Assembly: GCA_900540865.1 (NCBI GenBank)
Contig: UQHH01000044.1
Span: 1-22,669 of the forward strand
Source of the DNA: an uncultured Oscillospiraceae bacterium
GTDB taxonomy: Bacteria; Bacillota; Clostridia; Oscillospirales; Acutalibacteraceae
Reading direction: 5' to 3'
Length of the DNA: 22,669 bases
A program made the position numbers and the translations under genes. Below the pieces are notes generated by a model. The model was given only the letters and a program-made list of their open reading frames with translations, had not been told where the DNA came from and did no database searches. This document shows, piece after piece, positions 14,051 through 21,612 of this stretch (position 1 is the first letter of the stretch; every line of letters begins with the position of its first letter).

Positions 14051-16251
14051 TAATCTCGCAGAAGAAAGTATTTCAAACCGGAATAACGCAGCGTCCGGCG
14101 GTTATTCTGCACCATGCGTTCGACTATTGCTTCGTTCCCGACGAGAATCAAAAGCTTTTTTGCCCTTGTTACCGCCGTATAGAGCAGGTTGCGGTAGTAA
14201 AGCTGCGCCGGTCCCTGATACATAGGGATGATGACGGCGTTAAATTCGTTTCCCTGGCTTTTATGGACGGTCGCCGCATACGCGAGCTCCAAATCGAGCG
14301 CGCTGTCCATATCATAAACGGCTGTCTTGTCATCGAAGCGCACCTTCAGGGTCTGACCGCCGCGCCCTACCTCCGTAAGAACACCGACGTCCCCGTTAAA
14401 TACGCCGTCGCCGTTGTCGCCGTTGTCGCGCGACCAGAGGATGTCGTAATTGTTGCGCGCCTGCATCACCTTGTCTCCCTCGCGAAGTGTAAGCCCGTTA
14501 ACTGAAAGCTCTTTTTTCTGCGGTGACGGCGGGTTGAGCGCCGCCTGAAGCTTCTGGTTGAGCTCGTTTGAGCCGAGCACGCCCTTCCTGCCGGGGGAAA
14601 GCACCTGAATATCGTTTAGAGGGGAATAGCCGTAGGTGTTCGGCAGCCGCGTTTTGCACAGCTCAACGATGGTGTTTGCTATCGTCTCCCTGCCCATACA
14701 GCGCAGGAAGAAAAAGTCGTTGTCCTTTCTTGTGAGCACAGGCATTTCGCCGCGCACGATGCTGTGCGCGTTTGTGACAATCAGGCTTTTCATCGACTGG
14801 CGGAAGATTTCCGTCAGCTGGATGACCGGCATAATGCCGGAGCCGATTAAATCGGCAAGCACGTTGCCCGCGCCGACGGACGGCAGCTGGTCGCAGTCGC
14901 CTACGAGTATCAGCCGGCAGCCCATCGGCAGCGCGCGCATGACGCTGTCGAACAGGTAGGAGTCTACCATAGAAAGCTCGTCTATAATCAAGGCGTCGCA
15001 GTTAAGCAGGTTCTTCTCATTGCGCTGGAAAACGGGGCGGTCGTGGCTGTCCCACATGACCTCGAGCAGACGGTGCAGGGTCTTTGCCTCGCATCCCGTT
15101 ACCTCGGACATGCGCTGCGCGGCCCTTCCCGTCGGCGCGGCAAGATACACCTTTTCCCCGTTCTTTTTGAGGATTTGTATAATGGCGTTGAGCGTCGTCG
15201 TTTTTCCCGTTCCGGGGCCGCCCGTCAGGATGAGCAGGCCGCCTGAGAGCGCCTCACTGATGGCAAGCTTCTGCATTTGGGCGTAGGCGATTCCCTCCGC
15301 TTGTTCAATCGATTCGATTTCCTCTTCGATATGCTCGATTTTCTGCGCGGGAAAGCGCAGCAGCATCAGCATACGCGCGGCGATATACGTTTCACAGCGG
15401 TGCATCTGCGGCGTAAAGATAAACTCACGCTCCCCGCAGGTGTCGCTTACAAGCGTGCCGTCTGTAAGCATTTCCTCAAGCGCTTCCTCCGCCTGTTCGT
15501 GTGTGACGGATAAAAAGCTTACGCAGGCCGCGGAAAGCTTGTCCTTCGGCAGGCACGTGTGCCCGTTTTGCTTGTTGTGGCCGAGGATATGCTGCAAGCC
15601 CGCGCGCACGCGACAGCGGTCGTCGAACGGGCGCTCCTGCGCCGCCGCGACGGCGTCCGCCTGTTCAAACGGGATGTCCAAGCCCTCTGTGCAAAGTATG
15701 TATGGGTTTTCTTCTATCACACCGATTGCATGCTGCCCGTAGAGCTTCCAGATTTTTACCGCCGCCTGCGGCGTTACGCCATATTTTTGCAGCTGCACCA
15801 TCAGCTCCCGTATACCGTAAACCTCCTGAAGCTCCGCGCTCATCTGTTTTGCCTTCGCCAGGGTAATCCCCTTTATTTTCGACAGGCGCTCCGGCTCGTT
15901 TTCCATGACCTCGAGCGTGTGGTCCCCAAACGCTTCAACTAAACGCCGCGCCGTCGCCGGGCCGATTCCCTTGACCGCTCCCGACGACAGGTATTTTAAA
16001 ATGGCGGACGCGCTCGACGGCATAGAGCGCTCGTAAGCCTCCACGGAAAACTGCTCGCCGTAATTCGCGTGGCTTTTGAAGCGCCCGATTAAATGCAGCT
16101 CCTCCCCCGCGCTTACAAGCGGCAAAATGCCGACCGCGGTGACCTCTTCGCCGCCGCAGCCGACTGTCAATACCGTATAGCCGTTTTCCTCATTACGGAA
16201 GATAACGTCTTCCACCTCTCCGGTCATTTCCAGCAGTTGATTTTTGTCCAT
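14050..16251 (-). CDS. recD2: RecD2-type ATP-dependent DNA helicase
   Basis: Superfamily 1 helicase of 733 residues that acts without RecBC partners. In order: an N-terminal OB-like region, a helix-hairpin-helix around IKGIGPATARRL, Walker A GGPGTGKTTT, Walker B LIIDELSMVD, a gate region VGDCDQLPSVGAG, and C-terminal TVHKSQGNEF and LYTAVTRAKKL motifs. It unwinds DNA 5' to 3' and is linked to repair and replication-fork maintenance. ATG 16251 is preceded by GGAGG 4 bases away; an in-frame TTG five codons earlier overlaps the gatD stop and has no site. The gene begins 11 bases after the gatD-like gene, so it is cotranscribed. Confidence 0.93.
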   Translation of the reverse strand: MDKNQLLEMTGEVEDVIFRNEENGYTVLTVGCGGEEVTAVGILPLVSAGEELHLIGRFKSHANYGEQFSVEAYERSMPSSASAILKYLSSGAVKGIGPATARRLVEAFGDHTLEVMENEPERLSKIKGITLAKAKQMSAELQEVYGIRELMVQLQKYGVTPQAAVKIWKLYGQHAIGVIEENPYILCTEGLDIPFEQADAVAAAQERPFDDRCRVRAGLQHILGHNKQNGHTCLPKDKLSAACVSFLSVTHEQAEEALEEMLTDGTLVSDTCGEREFIFTPQMHRCETYIAARMLMLLRFPAQKIEHIEEEIESIEQAEGIAYAQMQKLAISEALSGGLLILTGGPGTGKTTTLNAIIQILKKNGEKVYLAAPTGRAAQRMSEVTGCEAKTLHRLLEVMWDSHDRPVFQRNEKNLLNCDALIIDELSMVDSYLFDSVMRALPMGCRLILVGDCDQLPSVGAGNVLADLIGSGIMPVIQLTEIFRQSMKSLIVTNAHSIVRGEMPVLTRKDNDFFFLRCMGRETIANTIVELCKTRLPNTYGYSPLNDIQVLSPGRKGVLGSNELNQKLQAALNPPSPQKKELSVNGLTLREGDKVMQARNNYDILWSRDNGDNGDGVFNGDVGVLTEVGRGGQTLKVRFDDKTAVYDMDSALDLELAYAATVHKSQGNEFNAVIIPMYQGPAQLYYRNLLYTAVTRAKKLLILVGNEAIVERMVQNNRRTLRYSGLKYFLLRD

Positions 16252-16262
16252 GCTTCCTCCGG

Positions 16263-17000
16263 TCAATTTTGCTTCTCCATACGCGCGGTAAGCGCCCCCA
16301 GCGTTACATCGTACGCCCTGCTCTCGTATTTATATTCAGCCCGGGTAAACTGAAAGCCTTTATCCTTCTGCGTACAGATAAGGTTCACCATATAATCCAT
16401 AAAATGCGGGTTTTTTACAAGCACGGGGCCTACCAGGTGTGTTCCGTATACGTTGTTTTTATGAAAGCCCTCCGTTTTTTCGCCTTCGACGTTTGAAAGG
16501 CCCAGCTTCACGGTAAAAAGCGCGTCCTTCACACCCTTGATTTCACTGCATTTGTTGATAAACCCGACAAGCGGTTTTGTTAGGAAAGAGCATTCGCAGA
16601 TACAGTCGCCTGTCAGGCGTTTTTTATTTTGCTCCGTGACGGTAAAGGGCGCGAAGCCAAGGGCGGAATACTTCTTTCCCACAGCGTCCGTGACGCTCTG
16701 GCCGAGCAGCTCAAAGGCGTTGCCCGTCAGCAGCATGACAGCTCCTCCGTTTGCGGCATTTAAAAACGCGTCCCTGCTGAACATCAAATCATTGAGCGCT
16801 TTTTTTTGGTTTTTCTCCGTACCGCTGCCGATATAGATAAAATCAAAATCGGCAAAGCAGACGCCGTCGGCAGTGTCCGTTTCTGTTAAAAACACCTTTG
16901 CGCCCTGGTCCTCCAAATGGCGCGTAAGCGCTTTGATGTTGCCGTACTCGCCATAAAGGTTCATCAGGTTTTTATATAAATGCAGCAGCTTGAGCTCCAT
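16263..17000 (-). CDS. gatD: GatD-like amidotransferase lacking catalytic residues
   Basis: Class I glutamine-amidotransferase-fold protein of 245 residues, same length as GatD of the lipid II isoglutaminyl synthase. Retained GatD marks include LYGEYGNIKAL, a GSGTEKNQ segment (GGGQDREQ in active forms), KKRLTGD and the GxHKNNxxGT segment. The nucleophile elbow reads LLTGNAFELLG, with Thr92 where active GatD has Cys (C94 in Staphylococcus aureus), and GTHLVGP has Val190 where the catalytic His of YLHGP would be. It should therefore not hydrolyse glutamine. AGGAGG lies 7 bases before the ATG, and the gene follows murT by 25 bases. It is full length and in frame, so it appears maintained, not decayed. 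Confidence 0.85.
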   Translation of the reverse strand: MELKLLHLYKNLMNLYGEYGNIKALTRHLEDQGAKVFLTETDTADGVCFADFDFIYIGSGTEKNQKKALNDLMFSRDAFLNAANGGAVMLLTGNAFELLGQSVTDAVGKKYSALGFAPFTVTEQNKKRLTGDCICECSFLTKPLVGFINKCSEIKGVKDALFTVKLGLSNVEGEKTEGFHKNNVYGTHLVGPVLVKNPHFMDYMVNLICTQKDKGFQFTRAEYKYESRAYDVTLGALTARMEKQN

Positions 17001-17025
17001 TCGTTTTTCCTCCTTTTTGCGCCGG

Positions 17026-18351
17026 TTATATGATGTTCACCTTCGACAGCAGCTTATCCTTGTCTGAAAAACAGGTGATTACATAAATATATTCGTCGCC
17101 GTTGTCCTTTAAGTAACCGACCGCCTCGCCGATGTCCTGCACGACGTAAAGCTTTGCGTTTTCCACCTCGGAATACGAAAAGCGCGCCGCCAAATCATTT
17201 GCGTATTTTCCGCTTAGTATGACGGAGGATATATTATTGCCCTTCAAGAGGTCAAAATCGATGTCCCAAAGCCACGAGGTCTCGCTCGTGAAATATTTCC
17301 GGCTGATTGCGTCCACGATAATTAGAACCGCGCTCGGCCCCTTCGACGCCGCCGCAAGCTTTAACGACTGGTCGTAGGAAACGGAGTTTTCATGCTTAGA
17401 GGCGAGCAGCACGCCGCTGTGCGCGCCGATTTTAAAGTTGACCACCCTGCCGTTTTGCAGGACATAATTGTTGATACTGTTGACAATCGTCCCGCTCTTT
17501 ACTCCAGCAATCGAACAGGCTGCGTAGGCGGCAAGAATATTGTAGACGTTATACATGCTGTGCAGAGAAATCGATATTTTATGCACACCGTCAATGGTAA
17601 CGGCGCCCTTTTCCAGGTCGACAGACGTAACCGTAAAGCTTGTTTGATTCTTTTTATGACCGCAGCGCGTACAGCGGTAGCCGCCCAAATCTCCAAAATG
17701 GCAGTAATCGTATTCCATTTTTTCCTTGCAGTTGGGGCAGAACATTCCGTCGTTGTAAACGCCCGCCGGTTTGTCTGTTGAACCGCTGTAGCGGTCGATG
17801 CCGAACCAGACGGTGTTTTCCCTGTTGTAGCCGAACAGCGAAACGAGTGGGTCGTCCGCGTTCAAAATAAGCTGTGTTTCGTCGCGGATGCTGTCCTTGA
17901 GCGCCTCGAACACCCACTGCGGGTGGCCGTTTCTCGTAAGCTGGTCGCGGTAGAGGTTGGTTATTACATAATGGGTCGGGGCAAAATACCGGAAGGTGTA
18001 GCGCGCGTAGCGCTCGTCCGATTCGATTAAGAGGATATCCTCCTTCATTTTGCCGAGCAGCGAGCAAGAGGATAAAATAAGCGTCGTCACGCCCTCAATC
18101 TGGTTAGAACCCTCTTTGTTCCAGGCAACGCGCTTGCCGCCCGCTTTTAAAATATGGGCAATCATCTCCACCGTGGAGGTTTTGCCGTTGCTGCCCGTAA
18201 CCGCAAGCACGTATTCCGGCAGCTTTACCCTGCTCAATATATTTGGATAAAGCTTTAAGGCGATCTGGCCGGGCAGGCTGCTGCCGCGCCCCAGAACGCC
18301 TCCTAAAAACTTTAAAAGCTTACAAATCAAAATTACAAAAAACATTCTCAT
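17026..18351 (-). CDS. murT: MurT-like Mur ligase family protein
   Basis: Mur-ligase-fold partner of GatD, 441 residues from ATG 18351 (staphylococcal MurT is of similar size). An N-terminal hydrophobic segment (about 4-20) precedes the ATP loop TGSNGKTS (52-59). The middle domain contains the MurT zinc ribbon with CPNC and CTRC pairs, and the C-terminus is DUF1727-like with SETSWLWDIDFD. Active MurT amidates the D-Glu of lipid II with ammonia from GatD. Here the usual KNPAGFN and ADGRDVSW motifs of DUF1727 read SKHENSV and YFTSETSW, so the ammonia-transfer site is altered. The frame opens at a TTG (18393), but that sits at the predicted transcription start. Confidence 0.85.
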   Translation of the reverse strand: MRMFFVILICKLLKFLGGVLGRGSSLPGQIALKLYPNILSRVKLPEYVLAVTGSNGKTSTVEMIAHILKAGGKRVAWNKEGSNQIEGVTTLILSSCSLLGKMKEDILLIESDERYARYTFRYFAPTHYVITNLYRDQLTRNGHPQWVFEALKDSIRDETQLILNADDPLVSLFGYNRENTVWFGIDRYSGSTDKPAGVYNDGMFCPNCKEKMEYDYCHFGDLGGYRCTRCGHKKNQTSFTVTSVDLEKGAVTIDGVHKISISLHSMYNVYNILAAYAACSIAGVKSGTIVNSINNYVLQNGRVVNFKIGAHSGVLLASKHENSVSYDQSLKLAAASKGPSAVLIIVDAISRKYFTSETSWLWDIDFDLLKGNNISSVILSGKYANDLAARFSYSEVENAKLYVVQDIGEAVGYLKDNGDEYIYVITCFSDKDKLLSKVNII

Positions 18352-18399
18352 ACCGGACCGTCCCAACTTTGGTTCATAATGGTTTGATAACAATAAATT

Positions 18400-18408
18400 A
18401 TTATACCA
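18400..18408 (-). promoter_or_regulatory. Extended -10 promoter of murT
   Basis: On the minus strand TGGTATAAT gives a perfect -10 (18400-18405) with the TG extension. A clear -35 is not visible at 17 bases upstream (TGTTAT), as is common for extended -10 promoters. Transcription would start near 18393, leaving a leader of about 40 bases to ATG 18351. Confidence 0.55.
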
Positions 18409-18431
18409 TAAAGGGACGTTCCATAACAGGG

Positions 18432-18455
18432 AAAAATCATAAATATATGATTTTT
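18432..18455 (-). terminator. AT-rich hairpin after the small membrane protein gene
   Basis: A 9-bp AT-rich stem (18432-18440 with 18447-18455) lies 10 bases beyond the stop of the small membrane protein gene and is followed by TTTTCCC on the minus strand. It is weak in GC, so termination may be partial. Confidence 0.4.
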
Positions 18456-18465
18456 TTGAAAAGAT

Positions 18466-18786
18466 TTACTTCTTTGGTGATTCCATCAGCTCCATGAATT
18501 CATAATCCCTGCAAACCGTATCGCAGATTTTTTTTGTTTCGTCGTCCATCCCGCAGTCGAGGCACACGACCTTTTTAAACCGGCCTCCGCTGACCCATTT
18601 GACGCGCGCCGCGGCGTGGCGCAGAACGATTTCAGCTTCTTCGTCGTGCCCGTGAATCGGCACGACCATAATGACGTCGCCGTCTTTCTTTGAACGCATA
18701 AAAAACAGAACGACAGACCGTGCTATCTGTACCAGGCCGATTATCGCCAAAATGATAAAAATAATATCACGAATTATGTAAAGCAT
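18466..18786 (-). CDS. Small conserved membrane-anchored protein
   Basis: Unrecognised protein of 106 residues. Residues 2-30 form one hydrophobic segment (an N-terminal membrane anchor), followed by a basic RSKKDGD turn. A soluble domain of about 70 residues begins with VIMVVPIHGHDEEAEIVLRHA and contains VVCLDCGMDDETKKICD. The alternating beta and alpha pattern and the last segment recall a fragment of a nucleotide-sugar-binding fold, but no catalytic motif can be named. GAGGTGG lies 5 bases before the ATG. It stands upstream of murT on the same strand but with its own terminator-like hairpin between. I do not assign a function. Confidence 0.65.
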   Translation of the reverse strand: MLYIIRDIIFIILAIIGLVQIARSVVLFFMRSKKDGDVIMVVPIHGHDEEAEIVLRHAAARVKWVSGGRFKKVVCLDCGMDDETKKICDTVCRDYEFMELMESPKK

Positions 18787-18943
18787 AAAACCACCTCAAT
18801 GCAGTCTATGCCGGATAGCAAATTCTGTGCCGTATAAAAAAAACGCAAACGCTTACAATAACTATGACGGTTATTCCGTCTGAATGAAATCAAAATTAAA
18901 AAGTACGTGTAAGTACAGTACAAAAGGAAAGGAATGGAAAAAC

Positions 18944-19123
18944 ATGGATAACAGCTTTGCAAACAAAAGCATTAAATGTTCCGTCCAGCAGTGCAAGTAT
19001 CACAACAACCATGAGGATTACTGCTCCCTCGACTGCATCAAGGTGGGCACACACGAGGAAAACCCGACTGTGAACCAGTGCACCGACTGCGAATCTTTTG
19101 AAGTAAAGAGCAGCTGCTGCTAA
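18944..19123 (+). CDS. Cys-rich DUF1540 protein
   Basis: Protein of 59 residues with eight Cys. The pattern IKCSVQQCKYHNNHEDYCSL, then CIKVG, then QCTDCESF matches the DUF1540 domain common in clostridia, probably a metal-binding fold. It ends in SSCC. AAAGGA lies 10 bases before the ATG, and the longer open frame upstream has no site. A strong terminator follows, so it is monocistronic. The function of the family is not established. The neighbouring dpa genes hint at, but do not prove, a sporulation link. Confidence 0.8.
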   Translation: MDNSFANKSIKCSVQQCKYHNNHEDYCSLDCIKVGTHEENPTVNQCTDCESFEVKSSCC

Positions 19124-19157
19124 ATTTTCGGCTGCAATTATCACGCTGAAAACAAAG

Positions 19158-19200
19158 AACGCACACGCAGAGGCCACATGCCATTCTGCGTGTGCGTTTT
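19158..19200 (+). terminator. Terminator of the DUF1540 gene
   Basis: A perfect 14-bp stem (19158-19171 with 19185-19198), with an inner GGC/GCC pairing, ends in TTTT. It isolates the dpa operon from upstream transcription. Confidence 0.88.
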
Positions 19201-19206
19201 ACATAT

Positions 19207-19236
19207 TCACTTTAAAGGGCGCATCCCCATATTATA
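19207..19236 (+). promoter_or_regulatory. Sigma-K-like promoter of dpaA
   Basis: CATATTATA (19228-19236) fits the sigma-K -10 pattern CATAnnnTA exactly, and the AC core of the -35 (19209-19210, context TCACT) is 17 bases upstream, the expected spacing. The predicted start near 19243 leaves a short leader. Dipicolinate synthase is under sigma-K in Bacillus subtilis, which supports the call. Confidence 0.55.
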
Positions 19237-19278
19237 TGTTGTCAGAGATAAATTGACTTTTCTCTACCGATACACGTT

Positions 19279-20163
19279 ATGGGGGTAACGATTGTGATTC
19301 ATATAAACAGCTTTGGGATTATAGGTGGTGACAAACGCCAGCTTTCCGCTGCCCGGGCAATCTGCGAGGACGGCTATACCGTCCTGTTGAGCGGATTCGA
19401 CCGGATTGAGCAGCTTTTGGGGCATGTCGACGGGATTGTGACGCCGCAGGAATGTGCGCTTTGCAGCGAGGTCATTATTCTGCCCCTGCCCGTGACAAAA
19501 GACGGAAAAACCTTAAACGCTCCGTTTGCTAAGGAGAAAATACCGCTCGACGATTCGTTCGCCCGCATGATGCAGGGCAAGCGCGTCTATTGCGGAATGA
19601 AGGAAAAGCTCGTAAAGTCGAGCAAGCTCTGGAACGATATATTCCTGTTCGATTATTTCGACCGGGAGGAATTCAGCGTACTCAATGCGGTCGCAACGTC
19701 TGAGGGCGCAATAGAAATCGCCATGAAGGAATATCCCGGTACCATCAACGGCGCCAATTGCCTGGTCACAGGCTTTGGGCGCATTGCAAAGGTTTTAACT
19801 AATATACTGCATGGCCTGGGCGCGCACGTAAGCGTTGCGGCCAGGAAAAAGCACGACCTTGCGTGGGCCAGCCTTTATGGCTACCGGCCTGTCGATATGA
19901 GGGACTTGAGCGAGAGCGGGCAGTACGACATCATCTTCAATACCGTACCCGCCATGATACTCGACTCCCACGCGCTTGCGCATATCGCGCTCGACGCCGT
20001 GGTCATCGACCTTGCGTCCATGCCGGGCGGCGTCGATTTCGACAGCGCAAAGCGTATGGGTATCGAGGCGGTGCACGCTTTGTCCCTGCCCGGAAAGGTT
20101 GCCCCGAAATCTTCGGGAGAAATTATTAAAAATACCATATTCAATATGCTCGAGGAGGCTTAA
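19279..20163 (+). CDS. dpaA: Dipicolinate synthase subunit A
   Basis: NAD(P)-binding subunit of dipicolinate synthase (SpoVFA/DpaA), 294 residues. It helps make dipicolinic acid from the lysine-pathway intermediate in the mother cell, for export into the spore core. Family marks are FGIIGGDKRQLSAARAI at the N-terminus, TSEGAIEIAMKEYPGTINGANCLVTG, the nucleotide loop GFGRIAKVL, NTVPAMILDSH, DLASMPGGVDF and LPGKVAPKSSGEII. The first ATG has no ribosome site. A GTG at 19294, with GGGGG 8 bases ahead, gives a start closer to the family norm and may be the real one. The stop lies 3 bases before the dpaB start. Confidence 0.92.
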   Translation: MGVTIVIHINSFGIIGGDKRQLSAARAICEDGYTVLLSGFDRIEQLLGHVDGIVTPQECALCSEVIILPLPVTKDGKTLNAPFAKEKIPLDDSFARMMQGKRVYCGMKEKLVKSSKLWNDIFLFDYFDREEFSVLNAVATSEGAIEIAMKEYPGTINGANCLVTGFGRIAKVLTNILHGLGAHVSVAARKKHDLAWASLYGYRPVDMRDLSESGQYDIIFNTVPAMILDSHALAHIALDAVVIDLASMPGGVDFDSAKRMGIEAVHALSLPGKVAPKSSGEIIKNTIFNMLEEA

Positions 20164-20166
20164 ACA

Positions 20167-20514
20167 GTGAGGAAAGCCACGATAGGTTTTGCAATGTGCG
20201 GCTCATTTTGCACCTTCTCCAACGCGCTCACGGAAATGGAGAGGCTAAAAGAAGCCGGATTTGATATCATACCCATTATGTCGTTTAACGCATATACAAC
20301 AGACACGCGCTTTGGCAAGGCGGAGGAAATTAATAAGCGCATCGAGGAAATCTGCGGGAGGGGCATTATCCACACCATCCCCGCCGCCGAGCCAATCGGC
20401 CCGAAAAAAATGTGCGACGTCATCGTCGTAACGCCCTGTACGGGCAACACGCTCGCAAAAATTGCGAACGGCATTACAGATACGCCCGTAACCATGGCGG
20501 TCAATGCGGTATAG
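20167..20514 (+). pseudogene. dpaB: Dipicolinate synthase subunit B, interrupted 5' part
   Basis: N-terminal 115 residues of the flavoprotein subunit DpaB/SpoVFB, normally about 195-200 residues. The start is GTG with GAGGAGG 8 bases upstream. FAMCGSFCTFSNALTEMERL, SFNAYTTDTRFGKAEE, AAEPIGPKKMCDVIVVTPCTGNTLAKIANGITDTPVTMA are well conserved. The frame then ends at NAV-stop, where homologues continue with a K-A-x-x-R-N-x-R-P segment and about 80 more residues. Beyond this point base composition turns AT-rich and element genes begin. The 3' part is not in the window. I read this as an insertion in dpaB, reversible or not, and not a simple nonsense mutation. Confidence 0.85.
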
Positions 20515-20520
20515 ATGCTA
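20500..20520. mobile_element. Left junction of an integrative element within dpaB
   Basis: Homology to DpaB stops within this stretch, at the codons for MAVNA, and the following DNA is AT-rich with integrative-element genes. The Lys expected after MAV is already Asn here, so the crossover probably lies at about 20508-20517. The matching right junction would carry a short direct repeat of this core followed by the remaining dpaB codons. Confidence 0.6.
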
Positions 20521-20579
20521 CGGCAGGTAAACCGGTAACGAAGTTATGTGTGACGATCCATGTTAAAAATCTTCAAATT

Positions 20580-21005
20580 GTGGACAAGCTAAATGTGATT
20601 GATACTTCCACCGTTGGAGGGAGGGTAAAGTATTACAGAATAATAAATAAAGTAAGCGCAAAAGAGTTGGCAAGGCTTACAGGGTACAGCCGTGATAATA
20701 TTTGGGAGTATGAAGAGTGCAACAATTTTTGCCCTTTAGACTTTTGCATTGCTGTTGCAAGAGTGCTTGAAATTGACTTGGAGCTAATTTGTGATGAATA
20801 TACTTTATTTTTAAACAGTAACTATATACAAAGAATGGAAGAAGTAAATAAGGAACTGGGAATCAGTTATTCAAAAATCGCTGAAAAATATGGCATACCA
20901 AGCAATACTTTTTTAAGTTGGTTGCAAACAGATTATGTACCAAGCAGAATGTCTTTTAATAAATATATCAAGGACAATCCCTTGTTTTACGCCGATAAAA
21001 CATAA
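20580..21005 (+). CDS. XRE-like HTH regulator of the element
   Basis: DNA-binding protein of about 141 residues. An XRE-type HTH begins at GGRVKYYRIINKVSAKELARLTGYSR, and a second HTH-like region covers ISYSKIAEKYGIPSNTFLSWLQ near the C-terminus. The reading frame is open back to 20412 inside dpaB in another frame, and no ATG lies within the element part. GTG codons at 20580 and 20595 are the best starts, with only weak ribosome sites, so the N-terminus is uncertain. It may act as the repressor or activator of the element genes. Part of the upstream region comes from dpaB DNA and would change on excision. Confidence 0.65.
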   Translation: MDKLNVIDTSTVGGRVKYYRIINKVSAKELARLTGYSRDNIWEYEECNNFCPLDFCIAVARVLEIDLELICDEYTLFLNSNYIQRMEEVNKELGISYSKIAEKYGIPSNTFLSWLQTDYVPSRMSFNKYIKDNPLFYADKT

Positions 21006-21026
21006 TTTGACAAAATACGACAGCAT

Positions 21027-21054
21027 TTGCGGTGATTTTCTGGTATCATATAAA
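21027..21054 (+). promoter_or_regulatory. Candidate promoter of the small element operon
   Basis: TTGCGG (21027-21032) and TATAAA (21049-21054) are 16 bases apart. A start near 21062 would place the 21101-21147 hairpin in the leader of the next genes, making attenuation possible. The -35 is weak. Confidence 0.35.
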
Positions 21055-21100
21055 TACACAGAGCAATATATAAAGTATGAAAAAATAAAATGCAAATCAA

Positions 21101-21147
21101 CCCCAATATACAATAAGGTTTTACTCCTGCGGTGTATTGGGGATTTT
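21101..21147 (+). terminator. Terminator or attenuator in the element
   Basis: An 11-bp stem with one wobble (21101-21111 with 21132-21142) is followed by ATTTTT. It could end the HTH gene, or, if the 21027-21054 promoter is used, act as an attenuator before the small operon. Confidence 0.7.
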
Positions 21148-21203
21148 TGCACCCAAAAGAAAAATGACTGCTTTATATACGCTTTGGAAAGGAAGTAATA
21201 AAT

Positions 21204-21377
21204 ATGAAAAATGATAAAGTAAAAGGGAAATACATTTTATATATGCAAAACGTGCTTAAATACGCACCTATCAAGCACTGGAGACTTAATAACCGCATTA
21301 GAAAACATGAGATCAATATGACAAATGAGGAACTGAACCGATTATGTGAAAATAATTCAATACGGTTCTTTTTTTAA
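21204..21377 (+). CDS. Small element protein, 57 residues
   Basis: Unrecognised basic protein of 57 residues beginning MKNDKVKGKYILYMQNVLKY and ending SIRFFF. A good ribosome site (AAGGAAG, 8 bases before the ATG) supports translation. It overlaps the next gene by 32 bases in another frame, so the two are likely coupled. The central segment (HWRLNNRIRKHEINMTNEELNRL, shown here only as a predicted helix at about residues 25-48) is charged. Its position before the sigma-like gene suggests a regulatory or leader role, but no function can be assigned. Confidence 0.55.
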   Translation: MKNDKVKGKYILYMQNVLKYAPIKHWRLNNRIRKHEINMTNEELNRLCENNSIRFFF

Positions 21378-21612
21378 CCCAGAAATATCCGGGAATATAG
21401 CAGATACCTTTGAAAGCAAAGAACTTTTTCAAGCGTTTCAAAGTTTAACCGACGTGCAAAAAGAAGTCATAAACGACTTGTTCCAAAATGATCTAAGTAT
21501 AGAAGAAATTGCAGAAAAACGAAACATTACAAAAAAATCTGTCTGGGAAATAAAAGACAGAGCAATAAAAGCACTAAGAGCAAGATTAAAAGGGGGCGAA
21601 ACATATGAGTAG
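21346..21612 (+). CDS. Sigma-70 region 4-like protein (Tn916 Orf7 type)
   Basis: Protein of 88 residues. The C-terminal half, LTDVQKEVINDLFQNDLSIE followed by IAEKRNITKKSVWEIKDRAIKALRARL, is a typical sigma-70 region 4 helix-turn-helix. Short sigma-like proteins of this kind (Orf7) sit next to orf8 and int in Tn916-family elements and influence element transcription. The start is GTG at 21346, with GAGG 15 bases upstream, so initiation may depend on coupling to the preceding small gene. It overlaps the next gene by 8 bases. Confidence 0.75.
   Translation: MKIIQYGSFFNPEISGNIADTFESKELFQAFQSLTDVQKEVINDLFQNDLSIEEIAEKRNITKKSVWEIKDRAIKALRARLKGGETYE

Noticed and set aside
19253..19258. TTGACT as a vegetative -35 for dpaA
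   Set aside because: The matching -10 would lie on the start codon with no TATAAT-like sequence; the sigma-K pattern upstream fits better.
20515..20580. dpaB truncated by a simple frameshift
   Set aside because: None of the three frames after 20514 continues the DpaB sequence, and the base composition changes, so a single-base change cannot explain the break.
20913..21152. Minus-strand open frame in the element
   Set aside because: It spans the terminator and promoter region, overlaps the HTH gene end, and has no ribosome site or family resemblance.
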